This document shows positions 25,343 to 33,337 of a stretch of DNA of 64,000 bases, one piece after another (the stretch's first letter is position 1; each line of letters opens with the position of its first letter). The notes beneath the pieces are model-generated. The model ran no database searches. It saw nothing but the letters and a program-made list of their open reading frames with translations, and was not told where the DNA came from. The translations under genes were made by a program, and so were the position numbers. This DNA comes from Desulfuromonas versatilis. Its GTDB lineage: Bacteria; Desulfobacterota; Desulfuromonadia; Desulfuromonadales; NIT-T3. The DNA lies in NCBI RefSeq assembly GCF_019704135.1, contig NZ_AP024355.1:1336001-1400000 (forward strand), written 5' to 3'.

Positions 25343-25396
25343 CGCAGCAAACAAGAAGGCCGGCGGGGTTTCCCGCCGGCCTTCTTGTTTGCTGCG
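25343..25396. terminator. 25-bp perfect hairpin between pta and ackA
   Basis: Positions 25343-25367 pair perfectly with 25372-25396 around loop GTTT. The core is GAAGGCCGGCGGG; the outer part is AT-richer and gives a TTCTTGTTTG tail on either strand, so it should terminate both convergent genes. Confidence 0.85.
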
Positions 25397-25415
25397 CAAC
25401 CTGGCGCCGGTTGTC

Positions 25416-26681
25416 CTACTTGCGCTGAAATTCGCTGCTGGCGAAGGAATAGCGGAAGTTCATGTGGTCTGCGTAGGTCCCCTCGAGGATGGCGACCACA
25501 TCCTCGGTGAACACCAACTCCTCGTCCGTCGGGATGACGAAAACCTTGACCGGGGAGTCGGGGCGGGTGATCACGCTCTCCCGCTTGCGGGTCATGGTGT
25601 TGCGGTTTTTCTCCTTGTCCAGGTGGATGCCCATGAACTCGAGCCCCTCCAGGGTTTTTTCGCGGATCTGCCAACCCATCTCCCCCACCCCGGCGGTGAA
25701 GACCACCGCGTCGATGCCGCCAACGGCAGCCGCGTAGGAGCCGATGTACTTTTTCAGCCGGTAGGCTTCGATCTCCAGCGCCAGCTGACAGCGCTCATCG
25801 CCGTTTTCGGCCCCTTCGATCACGTCGCGCCGGTCGGTGTAGTGCCCGGTGATCCCCAGGACCCCCGATTTCTTGTTGAGGATCGAGTCGATCTGCTTGG
25901 GGCCCAAGTTCTCCTTCTCCATGATGAAGGCGGGGATGGCCGGGTCGATGTCGCCGCAGCGGGTCCCCATGACCGCCCCCTCGAGGGGGGTCAGGCCCAT
26001 GGAGGTGTCCACTGAAACCCCGCCCTTGATCGCCGAGTGGGAGACTCCGTTGCCGATGTGCATGGTGATGATGTTGCAGTCCTTGGGCGCCTTGCCGAGC
26101 AGGACCGCCGCCCGCTTGGAGACGTACAGGTGGCTGGTGCCGTGGAACCCGTAGCGGCGCACGCCGTATTTCTCATACCACTCCAGGGGCAGGGGGTAGG
26201 TGTAGGCGGCCTTGGGCATGGTCTGGTGGAAGGCGGTGTCGAAGATGGCGATGTGCGGCACCTGCGGCAGCACCGATTTGGCGGCCTCGATGCCGGAGAT
26301 GTTCGGCGGGTTGTGCAGGGGGGCCAGGTGCTGAACTTCCTTGATCGCCTCGAGCACCGCGTCGTCGATGAGGACCGAGCGGGTGAACTTCTCCCCGCCG
26401 TGGACCACGCGATGGCCGACCGCGGAGATCTGCTGGATGTCCTTGACCACCCCGTGCTTGGTGTCGGCCAGCATCTTGATGATCAGATGGATGGCGACTT
26501 CGTGGGTGGGGCATTCGTATTCTTCGCGGTAGGTTTCGCGGCCGGGGACCTCGTGGATGATGAACGAGTCGCCGATGGTGACCCTTTCCACCATCCCCTT
26601 GGCGATCACTTCCTTCTTCTTCCAGTCGAAAAGCTGGTACTTGACCGATGAGCTGCCGCAGTTCAAAGCGAGAATGTCCAT
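25416..26681 (-). CDS. ackA: Acetate kinase
   Basis: 421 residues, ASKHA-fold kinase making acetyl phosphate from acetate and ATP, or ATP in reverse. Signature LALNCGSSSVKYQLFD at the N-terminus; VGHRVVHGG, FDTAFHQTMP, HGTSH, MGLTPLEGAVMGTRCGDIDP and FTAGVGE place the active site. The C-terminus is about 15-20 residues longer than the common form. GAGGAGGAG lies before the ATG. Confidence 0.95.
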   Translation of the reverse strand: MDILALNCGSSSVKYQLFDWKKKEVIAKGMVERVTIGDSFIIHEVPGRETYREEYECPTHEVAIHLIIKMLADTKHGVVKDIQQISAVGHRVVHGGEKFTRSVLIDDAVLEAIKEVQHLAPLHNPPNISGIEAAKSVLPQVPHIAIFDTAFHQTMPKAAYTYPLPLEWYEKYGVRRYGFHGTSHLYVSKRAAVLLGKAPKDCNIITMHIGNGVSHSAIKGGVSVDTSMGLTPLEGAVMGTRCGDIDPAIPAFIMEKENLGPKQIDSILNKKSGVLGITGHYTDRRDVIEGAENGDERCQLALEIEAYRLKKYIGSYAAAVGGIDAVVFTAGVGEMGWQIREKTLEGLEFMGIHLDKEKNRNTMTRKRESVITRPDSPVKVFVIPTDEELVFTEDVVAILEGTYADHMNFRYSFASSEFQRK

Positions 26682-26766
26682 TTTAAATCACTCCTCCTCG
26701 GGTTTCGCGCTATGGAAAAAGGTTATGCCAGTATACGGAAAAACTATGTTTTGAAATTTATCATGA

Positions 26767-26780
26767 CTGAAAAATTTCAG
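26767..26780. promoter_or_regulatory. Palindrome upstream of ackA
   Basis: CTGAAA-AA-TTTCAG, a perfect 6+2+6 inverted repeat in an AT-rich patch 86 bases before the ackA start codon. It could be an operator; no regulator is assigned. Confidence 0.3.
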
Positions 26781-26905
26781 CGATATTTTATAGGTGCAAC
26801 GCTAGTACTCTAAGCCTGTTGCGATGTGGAAAGGCGTTATGAAAGACTAGCGAATGCCACCCCCATTTGCAAGGTTTTTGTTCCCCCTGGGCCCGTGCAA
26901 GGGGG

Positions 26906-26935
26906 TGGACAGCGGCGGCCGATTTGGTGTACTAT
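26906..26935 (+). promoter_or_regulatory. Candidate promoter of the ferredoxin gene
   Basis: TGGACA (26906-26911), 18-base spacer, TACTAT (26930-26935). The rest of the 307-base gap between ackA and this gene holds the ackA control region and no gene. Confidence 0.5.
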
Positions 26936-26988
26936 TTTGCGAATGACGATTAGTCATATCCAACCCCATGATGGAGGAGGTGATACCC

Positions 26989-27159
26989 TTGGCCCACAAC
27001 ATTACCGAAGAGTGCATCAACTGCGGCGCCTGCGAGCCGGCTTGCCCGGTCGACGCCATCAGCGAGCAGGGCGATGTCCGTGTGATCGATGCAGCCACCT
27101 GCACCGACTGCGGCGCCTGTGTCGACACCTGCCCGGTGGACGCCATTCAGGCTCCCTGA
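26989..27159 (+). CDS. 2[4Fe-4S] ferredoxin
   Basis: 56 residues, clostridial-type electron carrier. Two cluster motifs: [12 protein letters not shown] and [12 protein letters not shown], related by an internal repeat. The start is TTG at 26989: a near-perfect GGAGGTGAT (26976-26984) sits 8 bases upstream and the protein then begins [14 protein letters not shown] like its family. The ATGs at 26968 and 26971 precede or overlap that ribosome-binding site and are unlikely. It could serve the hydrogenase or other redox enzymes. Confidence 0.92.
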   Translation: MAHNITEECINCGACEPACPVDAISEQGDVRVIDAATCTDCGACVDTCPVDAIQAP

Positions 27160-27169
27160 TCCACCCCGG

Positions 27170-27191
27170 AGGGCGGCCTGCGGGCCGCCCT
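27170..27191 (+). terminator. Hairpin after the ferredoxin gene
   Basis: AGGGCGGCC / GGCCGCCCT with a four-base loop 10 bases after the stop. The T-tail is poor (TCAACTTA), so it may be a weak terminator before tatA. Confidence 0.5.
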
Positions 27192-27250
27192 TCAACTTAT
27201 CGCCCAATTTTACCTCAACCGCTCCCGGCAGCAAGGGACAGGAGATATAG

Positions 27251-27457
27251 ATGTTTGGACTGGGTACGACGGAACTGATCATCATCCTGGTACTGGTGCT
27301 GGTAATCTTCGGCGCCGGCAAGCTCCCCGAGATCGGCGGGGCCCTCGGCAAGGGGATCCGCAGTTTCAAGAAAGGGATCAGCGACCGGGACGAGATCGAC
27401 ATCACCCCCGAGGAGAATGCGAAGAAACCCGAGGACAAGGAGGGGGAGAAGCAGTAG
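27251..27457 (+). CDS. tatA: Twin-arginine translocase subunit TatA/TatE
   Basis: 68 residues: one membrane helix (about 6-22), the [20 protein letters not shown] hinge and amphipathic helix, and a charged tail. Forms the pore for folded Tat substrates, such as the Rieske protein at 31781. tatC is not in the window. AGGAGATATAG precedes the ATG. Confidence 0.93.
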   Translation: MFGLGTTELIIILVLVLVIFGAGKLPEIGGALGKGIRSFKKGISDRDEIDITPEENAKKPEDKEGEKQ

Positions 27458-27474
27458 CCGTTGCGCCGCGCCAG

Positions 27475-27528
27475 GCCTCGAAACGCAGAAAAGCCGCACC
27501 TGGGTGCGGCTTTTCTGCGTTTCGAGGC
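27475..27528. terminator. 25-bp perfect hairpin between tatA and the DUF3426 gene
   Basis: Positions 27475-27499 pair without mismatch with 27504-27528 around loop CTGG; AAAAGCCGCAC forms the inner part. It serves two convergent genes. Confidence 0.85.
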
Positions 27529-27539
27529 TTTAGGCCGGA

Positions 27540-29165
27540 CTACTTGGAGGCCGGCTTCGAGTCGACCACCTCGACGATGAACTCGGCGAGATCCGGCGGC
27601 AGGTTCTTGAACACGATGGTGAAGGGGATCGCCTTGCCCGCGCCGATGTTGAGATTGGAGAGGGAGTCGCCGAACTGGTTGTTCATGCTCTCTTCGATGC
27701 GGGAAAACGGCATGCTCCGCAAGGCGTCCTCGTCCAGCGCGTTGCCGCAGAAAACCGTCTGCTGCACCAGGGCCTTGCCGTTTTTGTCGAACAGCACCCC
27801 TTTGACGGTGACCGCGGAGCGGGCCTCGGTAAATTCGTTGATGGCCTGGCCGCTGATTACGAACAGCTGGCCCTCGGCGAGGTTGTTGACGAAAAAGCTG
27901 TTCAGTTCGCTCAGGCGGATCTGCCCCGCCGGCCGGGCGGGGGCCTGCTGGCCGGTGAGCCGCTGCAGGGCCTGGTCCAGCGACCCCTCGCTCCAGATGA
28001 AATACCCCGCCGCCCCGAGCAGGCCGAACAACAGCAGCAGCAGAAACAGGGTCAGCCCCGAAAGCGCGCTCTTGCGTTTTTTCGGCACCGGCAGGGGGGC
28101 TTCCAGGGGTTCTTCTTCGGCTTCGGCGGCCTGGCGCTCCGCCGCCGCTGGGGGCACCGCCGCAGCCGCCGCCGGGGCGGCCGCCGCAGGCTCGTCCAGG
28201 TCCAGAGAGAGGCTGCCGAAGGCGTCCTCCTCCGGGTCCGGTTCGCTGCGGGCCGGCTCGGGGGACTCCTCCTCGCCGAAGGTCATCCCGCTGAAGTCGA
28301 ATTCCTCGGCCTCTTCGGAGGCCTCCTCCGCATCGCCGAAGTCAAACTCGTCGGCGGCGCCGGAAAGCTCCGCCGCACCGCTCTCCGTTTCCTCCTCCCA
28401 GTTGAAGGCGGGCGGCTCCTCGGCGAAATCGAGACCCTTCTCCCCGGCGCCGGATTCCAGGGCCTCCTCGAAGGCGAAATCATCCCCGGAAAGTTCGTCG
28501 GCCGCTGCCTCAGGTTCATCGCTGAAGGAGAACTCATCCGGGGAGTCCAAGCCCGCTTCTTCCTCGCCGGCTAACTCCTCCTCCATGGTGTCGGGACCCG
28601 CTTCACTTGGGAATGGTTCACTCTCCGCGCCGAAGTCGAACTCATCTTCCAGGGGGCGTTGCTCCTCGTCGCCGGCAAACTCCGCGCCGAAGGCCTGCTC
28701 GGCGCTCTCTTCCCCGAACCCGGCATCCCAGGTCTCTTCGCTCTCGTCGGGCTGCTCTGCCGGGGGGACCGACGCTATGGCGGCATCCGGGGAGGTCGAA
28801 AACTCTTCGAATCCCTCGAAATCCTCTTCGGCGGGGCCCTCCGGGGTGGCGTCCAGGCTGAAGCTGTCGAATTGGTCCTTCTGCTGGGGTGGCGGCTCCG
28901 GCGGTCTGGCGGCGGTAGCGGTCGGAAAGGCGGCGGGCGCCTCCGGTTGGGTGGGCGGGGGAGTTTCCTCGGGAGGGGCAAAATTTTCCGCAGGCTTTTC
29001 AGCCGCAGGCTCCGGGGGTTGCTGCTCTGGCGCCAGGGCCGGCTGGGGACGCTGGGCGAGGAAGATGTGCCGGCACTTGGCGCAGCGCACCTTGATGCCG
29101 CCCGGCTTTACCTTGTCGTCGGCCACCTTGAAGCGAGTCTGGCACTCGGGGCATTGGATGATCAT
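27540..29165 (-). CDS. Zinc-ribbon, acidic-linker, membrane protein (DUF3426)
   Basis: 541 residues. Residues 1-40 are an MJ0042-type zinc finger (CPECQ and CAKC pairs). Then about 290 residues of low-complexity Glu/Ala/Pro/Phe sequence with repeated DEFDFG-like units, one membrane helix (about 365-385), and a C-terminal extracytoplasmic DUF3426 domain ending in VEVVDSKPASK. Function unknown. The zinc finger faces the cytoplasm and the DUF3426 domain the periplasm, so it could link the two sides. It precedes no obvious partner; hpt lies just upstream on the same strand. Confidence 0.85.
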   Translation of the reverse strand: MIIQCPECQTRFKVADDKVKPGGIKVRCAKCRHIFLAQRPQPALAPEQQPPEPAAEKPAENFAPPEETPPPTQPEAPAAFPTATAARPPEPPPQQKDQFDSFSLDATPEGPAEEDFEGFEEFSTSPDAAIASVPPAEQPDESEETWDAGFGEESAEQAFGAEFAGDEEQRPLEDEFDFGAESEPFPSEAGPDTMEEELAGEEEAGLDSPDEFSFSDEPEAAADELSGDDFAFEEALESGAGEKGLDFAEEPPAFNWEEETESGAAELSGAADEFDFGDAEEASEEAEEFDFSGMTFGEEESPEPARSEPDPEEDAFGSLSLDLDEPAAAAPAAAAAVPPAAAERQAAEAEEEPLEAPLPVPKKRKSALSGLTLFLLLLLFGLLGAAGYFIWSEGSLDQALQRLTGQQAPARPAGQIRLSELNSFFVNNLAEGQLFVISGQAINEFTEARSAVTVKGVLFDKNGKALVQQTVFCGNALDEDALRSMPFSRIEESMNNQFGDSLSNLNIGAGKAIPFTIVFKNLPPDLAEFIVEVVDSKPASK

Positions 29166-29189
29166 GGCGGAATCTCCCTTGAGCCCTGG

Positions 29190-29729
29190 CTATACGCCTT
29201 CAACCAGGTGAATGTCGGGAAGGTTGCGGTATTGTTCATCGTAGTCGAGGCCATAGCCGATGATGAAGCCGTCATCCATGGTGATCCCCACGTAATCGGC
29301 CTCGATGTCGACTTCGCGGCGGTTGCGCTTGTCGATCAGCGTGCAGATCTTGAGGGACTTGGGCTCGCGCAGCAGCAGCCGGTGGTAGAGCGACTCCAGC
29401 GTGTATCCGCTGTCGACGATGTCCTCCACGATGATGACATTGCGACCCTTGATCGGCTCTTCGAGGTCCTTGCGCATTTCCACGATCCCGGAGGAGCGGG
29501 TCTCGGAGCCGTAGCTGGCCAGGCGCACGAAATCGACCTTGGCCGGAACGCTCACCTCCCGGGCCAGGTCGGCGCAGAACAGGAACGAGCCTTTGAGCAC
29601 CCCCACCAGCAGAACCTCGCTCTCGGCGAAATCACGGCTGATTTCCTCGCCCAGGCGTTTGACCTGCTCAGCGATGTAGTTTCTGGAATAAAGCAGCTTC
29701 AATTTCAGATTCTGGTTGTTCTGCGGCAT
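29190..29729 (-). CDS. hpt: Hypoxanthine phosphoribosyltransferase
   Basis: 179 residues. Salvages hypoxanthine and guanine to IMP and GMP. The PRPP loop VIIVEDIVDSGYTLESL and the LKGSFLFCADL and LASYGSETRSSG blocks are all present. The start at 29729 follows AAGGAA; 23 more open codons upstream overlap the promoter and are excluded. Confidence 0.95.
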   Translation of the reverse strand: MPQNNQNLKLKLLYSRNYIAEQVKRLGEEISRDFAESEVLLVGVLKGSFLFCADLAREVSVPAKVDFVRLASYGSETRSSGIVEMRKDLEEPIKGRNVIIVEDIVDSGYTLESLYHRLLLREPKSLKICTLIDKRNRREVDIEADYVGITMDDGFIIGYGLDYDEQYRNLPDIHLVEGV

Positions 29730-29769
29730 GTCGTTCCTTAGGAAAAAAGCGAGTACTATTGCGGGGTAT

Positions 29770-29798
29770 TCTATATCAATATACTTCGCATGTGTCAA
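29770..29798 (-). promoter_or_regulatory. Strong sigma-70 promoter of hpt
   Basis: On the minus strand TTGACA (29798-29793), 17 bases, TATAGA (29775-29770), near consensus. It excludes the longer hpt frame. Confidence 0.8.
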
Positions 29799-29824
29799 TT
29801 TATTAGCACCGGGATAAAGGTCTG

Positions 29825-29852
29825 TTCATTTTGAGTTTTTGTGTGCTACAAT
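29825..29852 (+). promoter_or_regulatory. Candidate promoter of the DUF1573 gene
   Basis: TTCATT (29825-29830), 16 bases, TACAAT (29847-29852). The -10 box is good, the -35 box weak. Confidence 0.4.
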
Positions 29853-29911
29853 CTGAGGCGTCGCACGGGCCCGGCCCGGGCGGTGAAACCGAGGAAAGGA
29901 TACGGATTGAG

Positions 29912-30613
29912 ATGATCTATCGTTTTCTGCTGGTACTGCTGGTGTTGCTGCTCCCGGCCATCGCCTTTGGCGAGGGGTCGCCCCGCCTGGCGGTGGAAAA
30001 TGCCGACTACAGCTTCGGGAAAATTTATGCCGGAATGAAGGTCGAGCATACCTTCCGCTTCAAAAACAGCGGCGACGCTCCCTTGATGATCGACCGGGTG
30101 CGCAGCTCCTGCGGCTGTACCGCGGCCCTGCTCTCCTCCACCATCATCGGGGCAGGGGAGATCGGCGAGGTCAAGACCACCTTCGATTCGGCCCGGTTCA
30201 AGGGGGCCGTGGTCAAGACCATCTATCTCTATTCCAACGACCCGACCCAGAGCGTGACCCAGCTCTATATCCGCGGAACCGTTCAGGAGGAAATCGAGCA
30301 GGAGCCCGCCAAGGTCGATATGCGGGCCCTGGTTCCGGGGGCCACCAAGGAGGCCAGGGTGACCCTGACCAACCAGGGCGACAAGGAACTGCTGCTGAGC
30401 AACCTGCAGGTTACCGCCAGTGAATTGAAGGCGGAGGTCACCGCCGACCGCCTGGCTGTCGGGGAGTCCGCCGAAGTGATCATCCGGGCCACTCCCAAGG
30501 AAGGCCAGGCCCACCTGAGCGGCTATGTCATCATCTCCACCAGCAGCGCCAATATGCCCGAGCTGCGTATCCCGGTGTACGGAGCGGTGGCCGTGGCCAA
30601 GCCGGGCACCTGA
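29912..30613 (+). CDS. Secreted DUF1573 protein (two Ig-like domains)
   Basis: 233 residues with a signal peptide ending near IAFGEG. The DUF1573 signature follows: DYSFGKIYAGMKVEHTFRFK and VRSSCGCTAALLS, then a second beta-sandwich (about 130-233) with DKELLLSNLQVTAS. Such proteins are extracytoplasmic and of unknown role. Start at 29912 is based on the signal peptide; the frame extends 27 codons upstream. Confidence 0.85.
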   Translation: MIYRFLLVLLVLLLPAIAFGEGSPRLAVENADYSFGKIYAGMKVEHTFRFKNSGDAPLMIDRVRSSCGCTAALLSSTIIGAGEIGEVKTTFDSARFKGAVVKTIYLYSNDPTQSVTQLYIRGTVQEEIEQEPAKVDMRALVPGATKEARVTLTNQGDKELLLSNLQVTASELKAEVTADRLAVGESAEVIIRATPKEGQAHLSGYVIISTSSANMPELRIPVYGAVAVAKPGT

Positions 30614-30647
30614 GCGGGCCCGCCGCTGCGGCGGCAGACCTGGGATT

Positions 30648-30683
30648 ACAGCAAAGCCCCGGCACGCGCCGGGGCTTTGCTGT
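30648..30683. terminator. 16-bp perfect hairpin between the DUF1573 gene and gshB
   Basis: ACAGCAAAGCCCCGGC pairs with its exact complement around loop ACGC; flanking T/A composition allows use in both directions. Confidence 0.8.
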
Positions 30684-30684
30684 T

Positions 30685-31644
30685 TCAGGGCGCAGGGGGC
30701 CGGGCCGGGAGCAGTCCCTCGAGGTAATCGAGGACGTTGGCCTCCAGGCTCAGTCCGTAGAGTTCGTTCATCTCCCGCAGGCAGGAGGGGCTGGTGATGT
30801 TGACCTCCAGCACCTTGTCGCCGACGATGTCGACCCCGGCCAGGTGGATGCTGCGCTCTGCCAGCCAGGGGCCGATCCGGGCACAGATCTCCCGGTCGCC
30901 GTCGGTCAATTCACAGGGGACGCAGCGCCCTCCGGCATTGACGTTGGAGCGGAATTCCCCCGGCGGCGGCAGTCTGCGGACCTGCCCGAGGATCGCGCCT
31001 CCCAGCAGCAGAACCCGTTTGTCCCCCTGCGAAATTTCAGGCAGATAGCGCTGTCCCTCGACGAAGCGGCGACCCTGGCGGACCGCTTCGCGCAGCCGCT
31101 GGCTGCGGTCGGGTTGGTCCTTGTCGAGGATAAAGATGCCGCGTCCGCTGCAATCCTCCAGGGGTTTGACCACCATGCGCCCCACCTGATCGAGGAAGGC
31201 GGCAAGGGTCTCGGCCGAGGCGCTGACCAGGGTCTCGGGCCAGAGCCGGGCAAACTGGATGGGGATCAATTTCTCACAATAGTTGCGCAAGGCCGCGGCG
31301 GGGTTGACCTGAACGACCCTCGAGGGGAGTTGCTCGAGCAGGTAGGTGGCATGCAGATAGGTGATGTCGACGGGAGGGTCCTTGCGCATGTAGAGGATGT
31401 CGCACTCGGCCAGATCCAGGGGGCGGGGGGCGCCGGCCTGGAACAGCTCCTGCCCCGGCGCAAAGCTCACCGGGTGGACGGCGGCCTGAACCCGGCGGTC
31501 CTCAAGCTTCAGCTGGTCGATCGTGCAATAGTAAACCCGGTGCTTGCGGCGCAGGCTTTCGCGCATCAGCGCCAGCGAGGTGTCGGTGGGCGGGTCCAGC
31601 CGCTCGGGCGGGTCGATGACAAATACCGAGATTCTCGGGTTCAC
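30685..31644 (-). CDS. gshB: Glutathione synthetase-like ATP-grasp ligase
   Basis: 319 residues, prokaryotic GshB type: N-terminal domain with ISVFVIDPPERLDPPTDTSL, then LYMRKDPPVDITYLHATYLL, ATP-grasp strands VVKPLEDCSGRGIF, GEFRSNVNAGGRCVPCE and LEVNITSPSCLREMN. It joins gamma-glutamylcysteine and glycine. No gshA is nearby, so a related thiol substrate is possible. Divergent from the Rieske operon. Confidence 0.85.
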   Translation of the reverse strand: MNPRISVFVIDPPERLDPPTDTSLALMRESLRRKHRVYYCTIDQLKLEDRRVQAAVHPVSFAPGQELFQAGAPRPLDLAECDILYMRKDPPVDITYLHATYLLEQLPSRVVQVNPAAALRNYCEKLIPIQFARLWPETLVSASAETLAAFLDQVGRMVVKPLEDCSGRGIFILDKDQPDRSQRLREAVRQGRRFVEGQRYLPEISQGDKRVLLLGGAILGQVRRLPPPGEFRSNVNAGGRCVPCELTDGDREICARIGPWLAERSIHLAGVDIVGDKVLEVNITSPSCLREMNELYGLSLEANVLDYLEGLLPARPPAP

Positions 31645-31665
31645 GTTCTAATCCGTTTTGTGGGG

Positions 31666-31693
31666 TTGCAAGAAACATGCAGGCCATTATAAT
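31666..31693 (+). promoter_or_regulatory. Promoter of the Rieske-cytochrome b operon
   Basis: TTGCAA (31666-31671), 16 bases, a consensus TATAAT (31688-31693). Leader of about 80 bases to the ATG at 31781. Confidence 0.75.
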
Positions 31694-31780
31694 TTATGGC
31701 GGTTTGCCCGGTTATGCAACCGGGGGGAAGGCGTTGGCTGCGGCCTGCCGGTCGAGCGAATTCCAATTCGAGGAGGCTCA

Positions 31781-32215
31781 ATGGACAACAATCCGATATC
31801 GCCGTCTCAGCGGCGTGGTTTTCTAATTACCATTCTCGCCGGGCTGGGGACGGCCGTCACCGCGGTGACCTTGTGGCCCATGTGGCGCTTTCTCGCTCCC
31901 CGCAAGGGGCCCGGCGCGCTCGAACGGGTTGCCGTGGCGAGGGCCAGCGTCGATCTCGGGGCGGCGCATTTCTTCAATTTCCGCGGCGCGCCGGCGGTCC
32001 TGCTCCAGCCATCTCCGGGGAATTTCGCCGCGTTTTCGGCTGTCTGCCCCCACCTGGGATGCATCATCAAATGGCAGCAGGACAAGGGCGAGTTTCTCTG
32101 CCCCTGCCATGCCGGGCGTTTTTCCGCCGACGGCAAGGTGCTGGGCGGGCCTCCGCCGAAACCCCTGGAATCGATCCCCGTTGCCCTCGAGGGCGACCAG
32201 ATCATGGTCGGATAG
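31781..32215 (+). CDS. Rieske iron-sulfur protein
   Basis: 144 residues. N-terminal RRGFLITILAG looks like a twin-arginine membrane anchor. The Rieske domain binds a [2Fe-2S] cluster through CPHLGC and CPCHAG. It takes electrons from quinol at cytochrome b and passes them to cytochrome c. Start at 31781 follows GAGGAGG; the longer frame crosses the promoter. First gene of a three-gene operon, 9 bases before the cytochrome b gene. Confidence 0.94.
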   Translation: MDNNPISPSQRRGFLITILAGLGTAVTAVTLWPMWRFLAPRKGPGALERVAVARASVDLGAAHFFNFRGAPAVLLQPSPGNFAAFSAVCPHLGCIIKWQQDKGEFLCPCHAGRFSADGKVLGGPPPKPLESIPVALEGDQIMVG

Positions 32216-32224
32216 GAGTCGCCG

Positions 32225-33337
32225 ATGCCCGTAATAAAGAAGCTGGTCAAGACGGCCATTGATTTCGTGGATGTGCGTCTGGGAATTCGCGACATCCTCG
32301 CAGACAACCTCACCAAGTACCTTCTGCCGCGCAATGTCAACATCTGGTACACGCTTGGCGCGGTGTTGATGACCCTGTTCGGTCTCCAGTTCGCCACCGG
32401 CATTCTGCTGCTCATCTACTATGTGCCCAACCCCAGCGAGGCGTTCGGTAGCGTGCAGGCGATCATGAACGAAGTCCCCTTCGGCTGGCTGATCCGCTAT
32501 CTGCACGCCGTCGGCTCGAACGTCATCGTCATCGCCCTGCTGCTGCACATGCTCTCGGTGCTTTTCATGGGGGCGTACAAGCGGCCCCGCGAACTGACGT
32601 GGCTGTCGGGTTTTCTCCTCTTCAACCTCGCCCTGGGGCTGTGCCTAACCGGGTATCTGCTGCCCTGGAGCCAGCTCTCCTTCTGGGCCACCACGGTAGC
32701 CACCGATGCCGCCGGCGCCATCCCGGTGATTGGCGACGAGATCGTGCGGTTTCTGCGGGGCGGGGCGATGGTCGGCGATTCGACCCTGGGGCGCTTTTTC
32801 GCCCTGCACGTCATGGGGCTGCCGTTGATCCTTGCGCTGCTCATCGGCTTTCACCTGTTCTGTGTCCGGCGGGTGGGCATTTCCAAGCCCCCATTCGGGC
32901 CGGACTATCAGCCCCAGCCGCCGTCCCAGGTTTTCCGCCACCAGGAGCATCCCGGCGGGATTCCGTTTTTCCCCAACTATTTCGTCAAGGACCTCGCGGT
33001 CATCAGCTTTTTCCTGGCCCTGCTGGCGGGGGTGGTGTTCTTTGCACCCAACCTGTTCATTCCGCCTTCGGCCTACGAGCCGGCTGACCCTTTCGTGACC
33101 CCTCCGCATATCAAGCCCGAGTGGTATTTCCTCTGGGCCTACCAGACGCTGAAGATCTTCCCCAGCGAATTTCTCGGACTGGCCGTGCAGGGCGCCTTCA
33201 TGACCTTTCTGGCCCTGCTCCCCTTTCTGGACCGGGGGCCCGAACGACGCCCGGCCCGGCGGCCGCTGTTCGTCACCTGTTATATCCTGGGGATCCTGGT
33301 GTTTCTGGCAATTTCCATCTGGGGGCATTATTCATGA
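32225..33337 (+). CDS. Cytochrome b of a bc-type quinol oxidoreductase
   Basis: 370 residues, full-length b rather than split b6/subunit IV. Two pairs of haem ligands: His94/His108 and His195/His210, so spaced 13 and 14 residues apart. The quinol-oxidation motif PEWY is at 298-301. Eight or so membrane helices. The second His pair spacing of 14 and the IKPEWYFLW form resemble the b6f/Desulfuromonadales type. Overlaps the next gene by ATGA. Confidence 0.94.
   Translation: MPVIKKLVKTAIDFVDVRLGIRDILADNLTKYLLPRNVNIWYTLGAVLMTLFGLQFATGILLLIYYVPNPSEAFGSVQAIMNEVPFGWLIRYLHAVGSNVIVIALLLHMLSVLFMGAYKRPRELTWLSGFLLFNLALGLCLTGYLLPWSQLSFWATTVATDAAGAIPVIGDEIVRFLRGGAMVGDSTLGRFFALHVMGLPLILALLIGFHLFCVRRVGISKPPFGPDYQPQPPSQVFRHQEHPGGIPFFPNYFVKDLAVISFFLALLAGVVFFAPNLFIPPSAYEPADPFVTPPHIKPEWYFLWAYQTLKIFPSEFLGLAVQGAFMTFLALLPFLDRGPERRPARRPLFVTCYILGILVFLAISIWGHYS

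Noticed and set aside
27544..29211. 555-codon plus-strand open frame, Ser-rich
   Set aside because: It is the mirror of the acidic DUF3426 gene: GAG/GAA codons read on the other strand give Ser/Pro-rich nonsense. No ribosome-binding site or domain.
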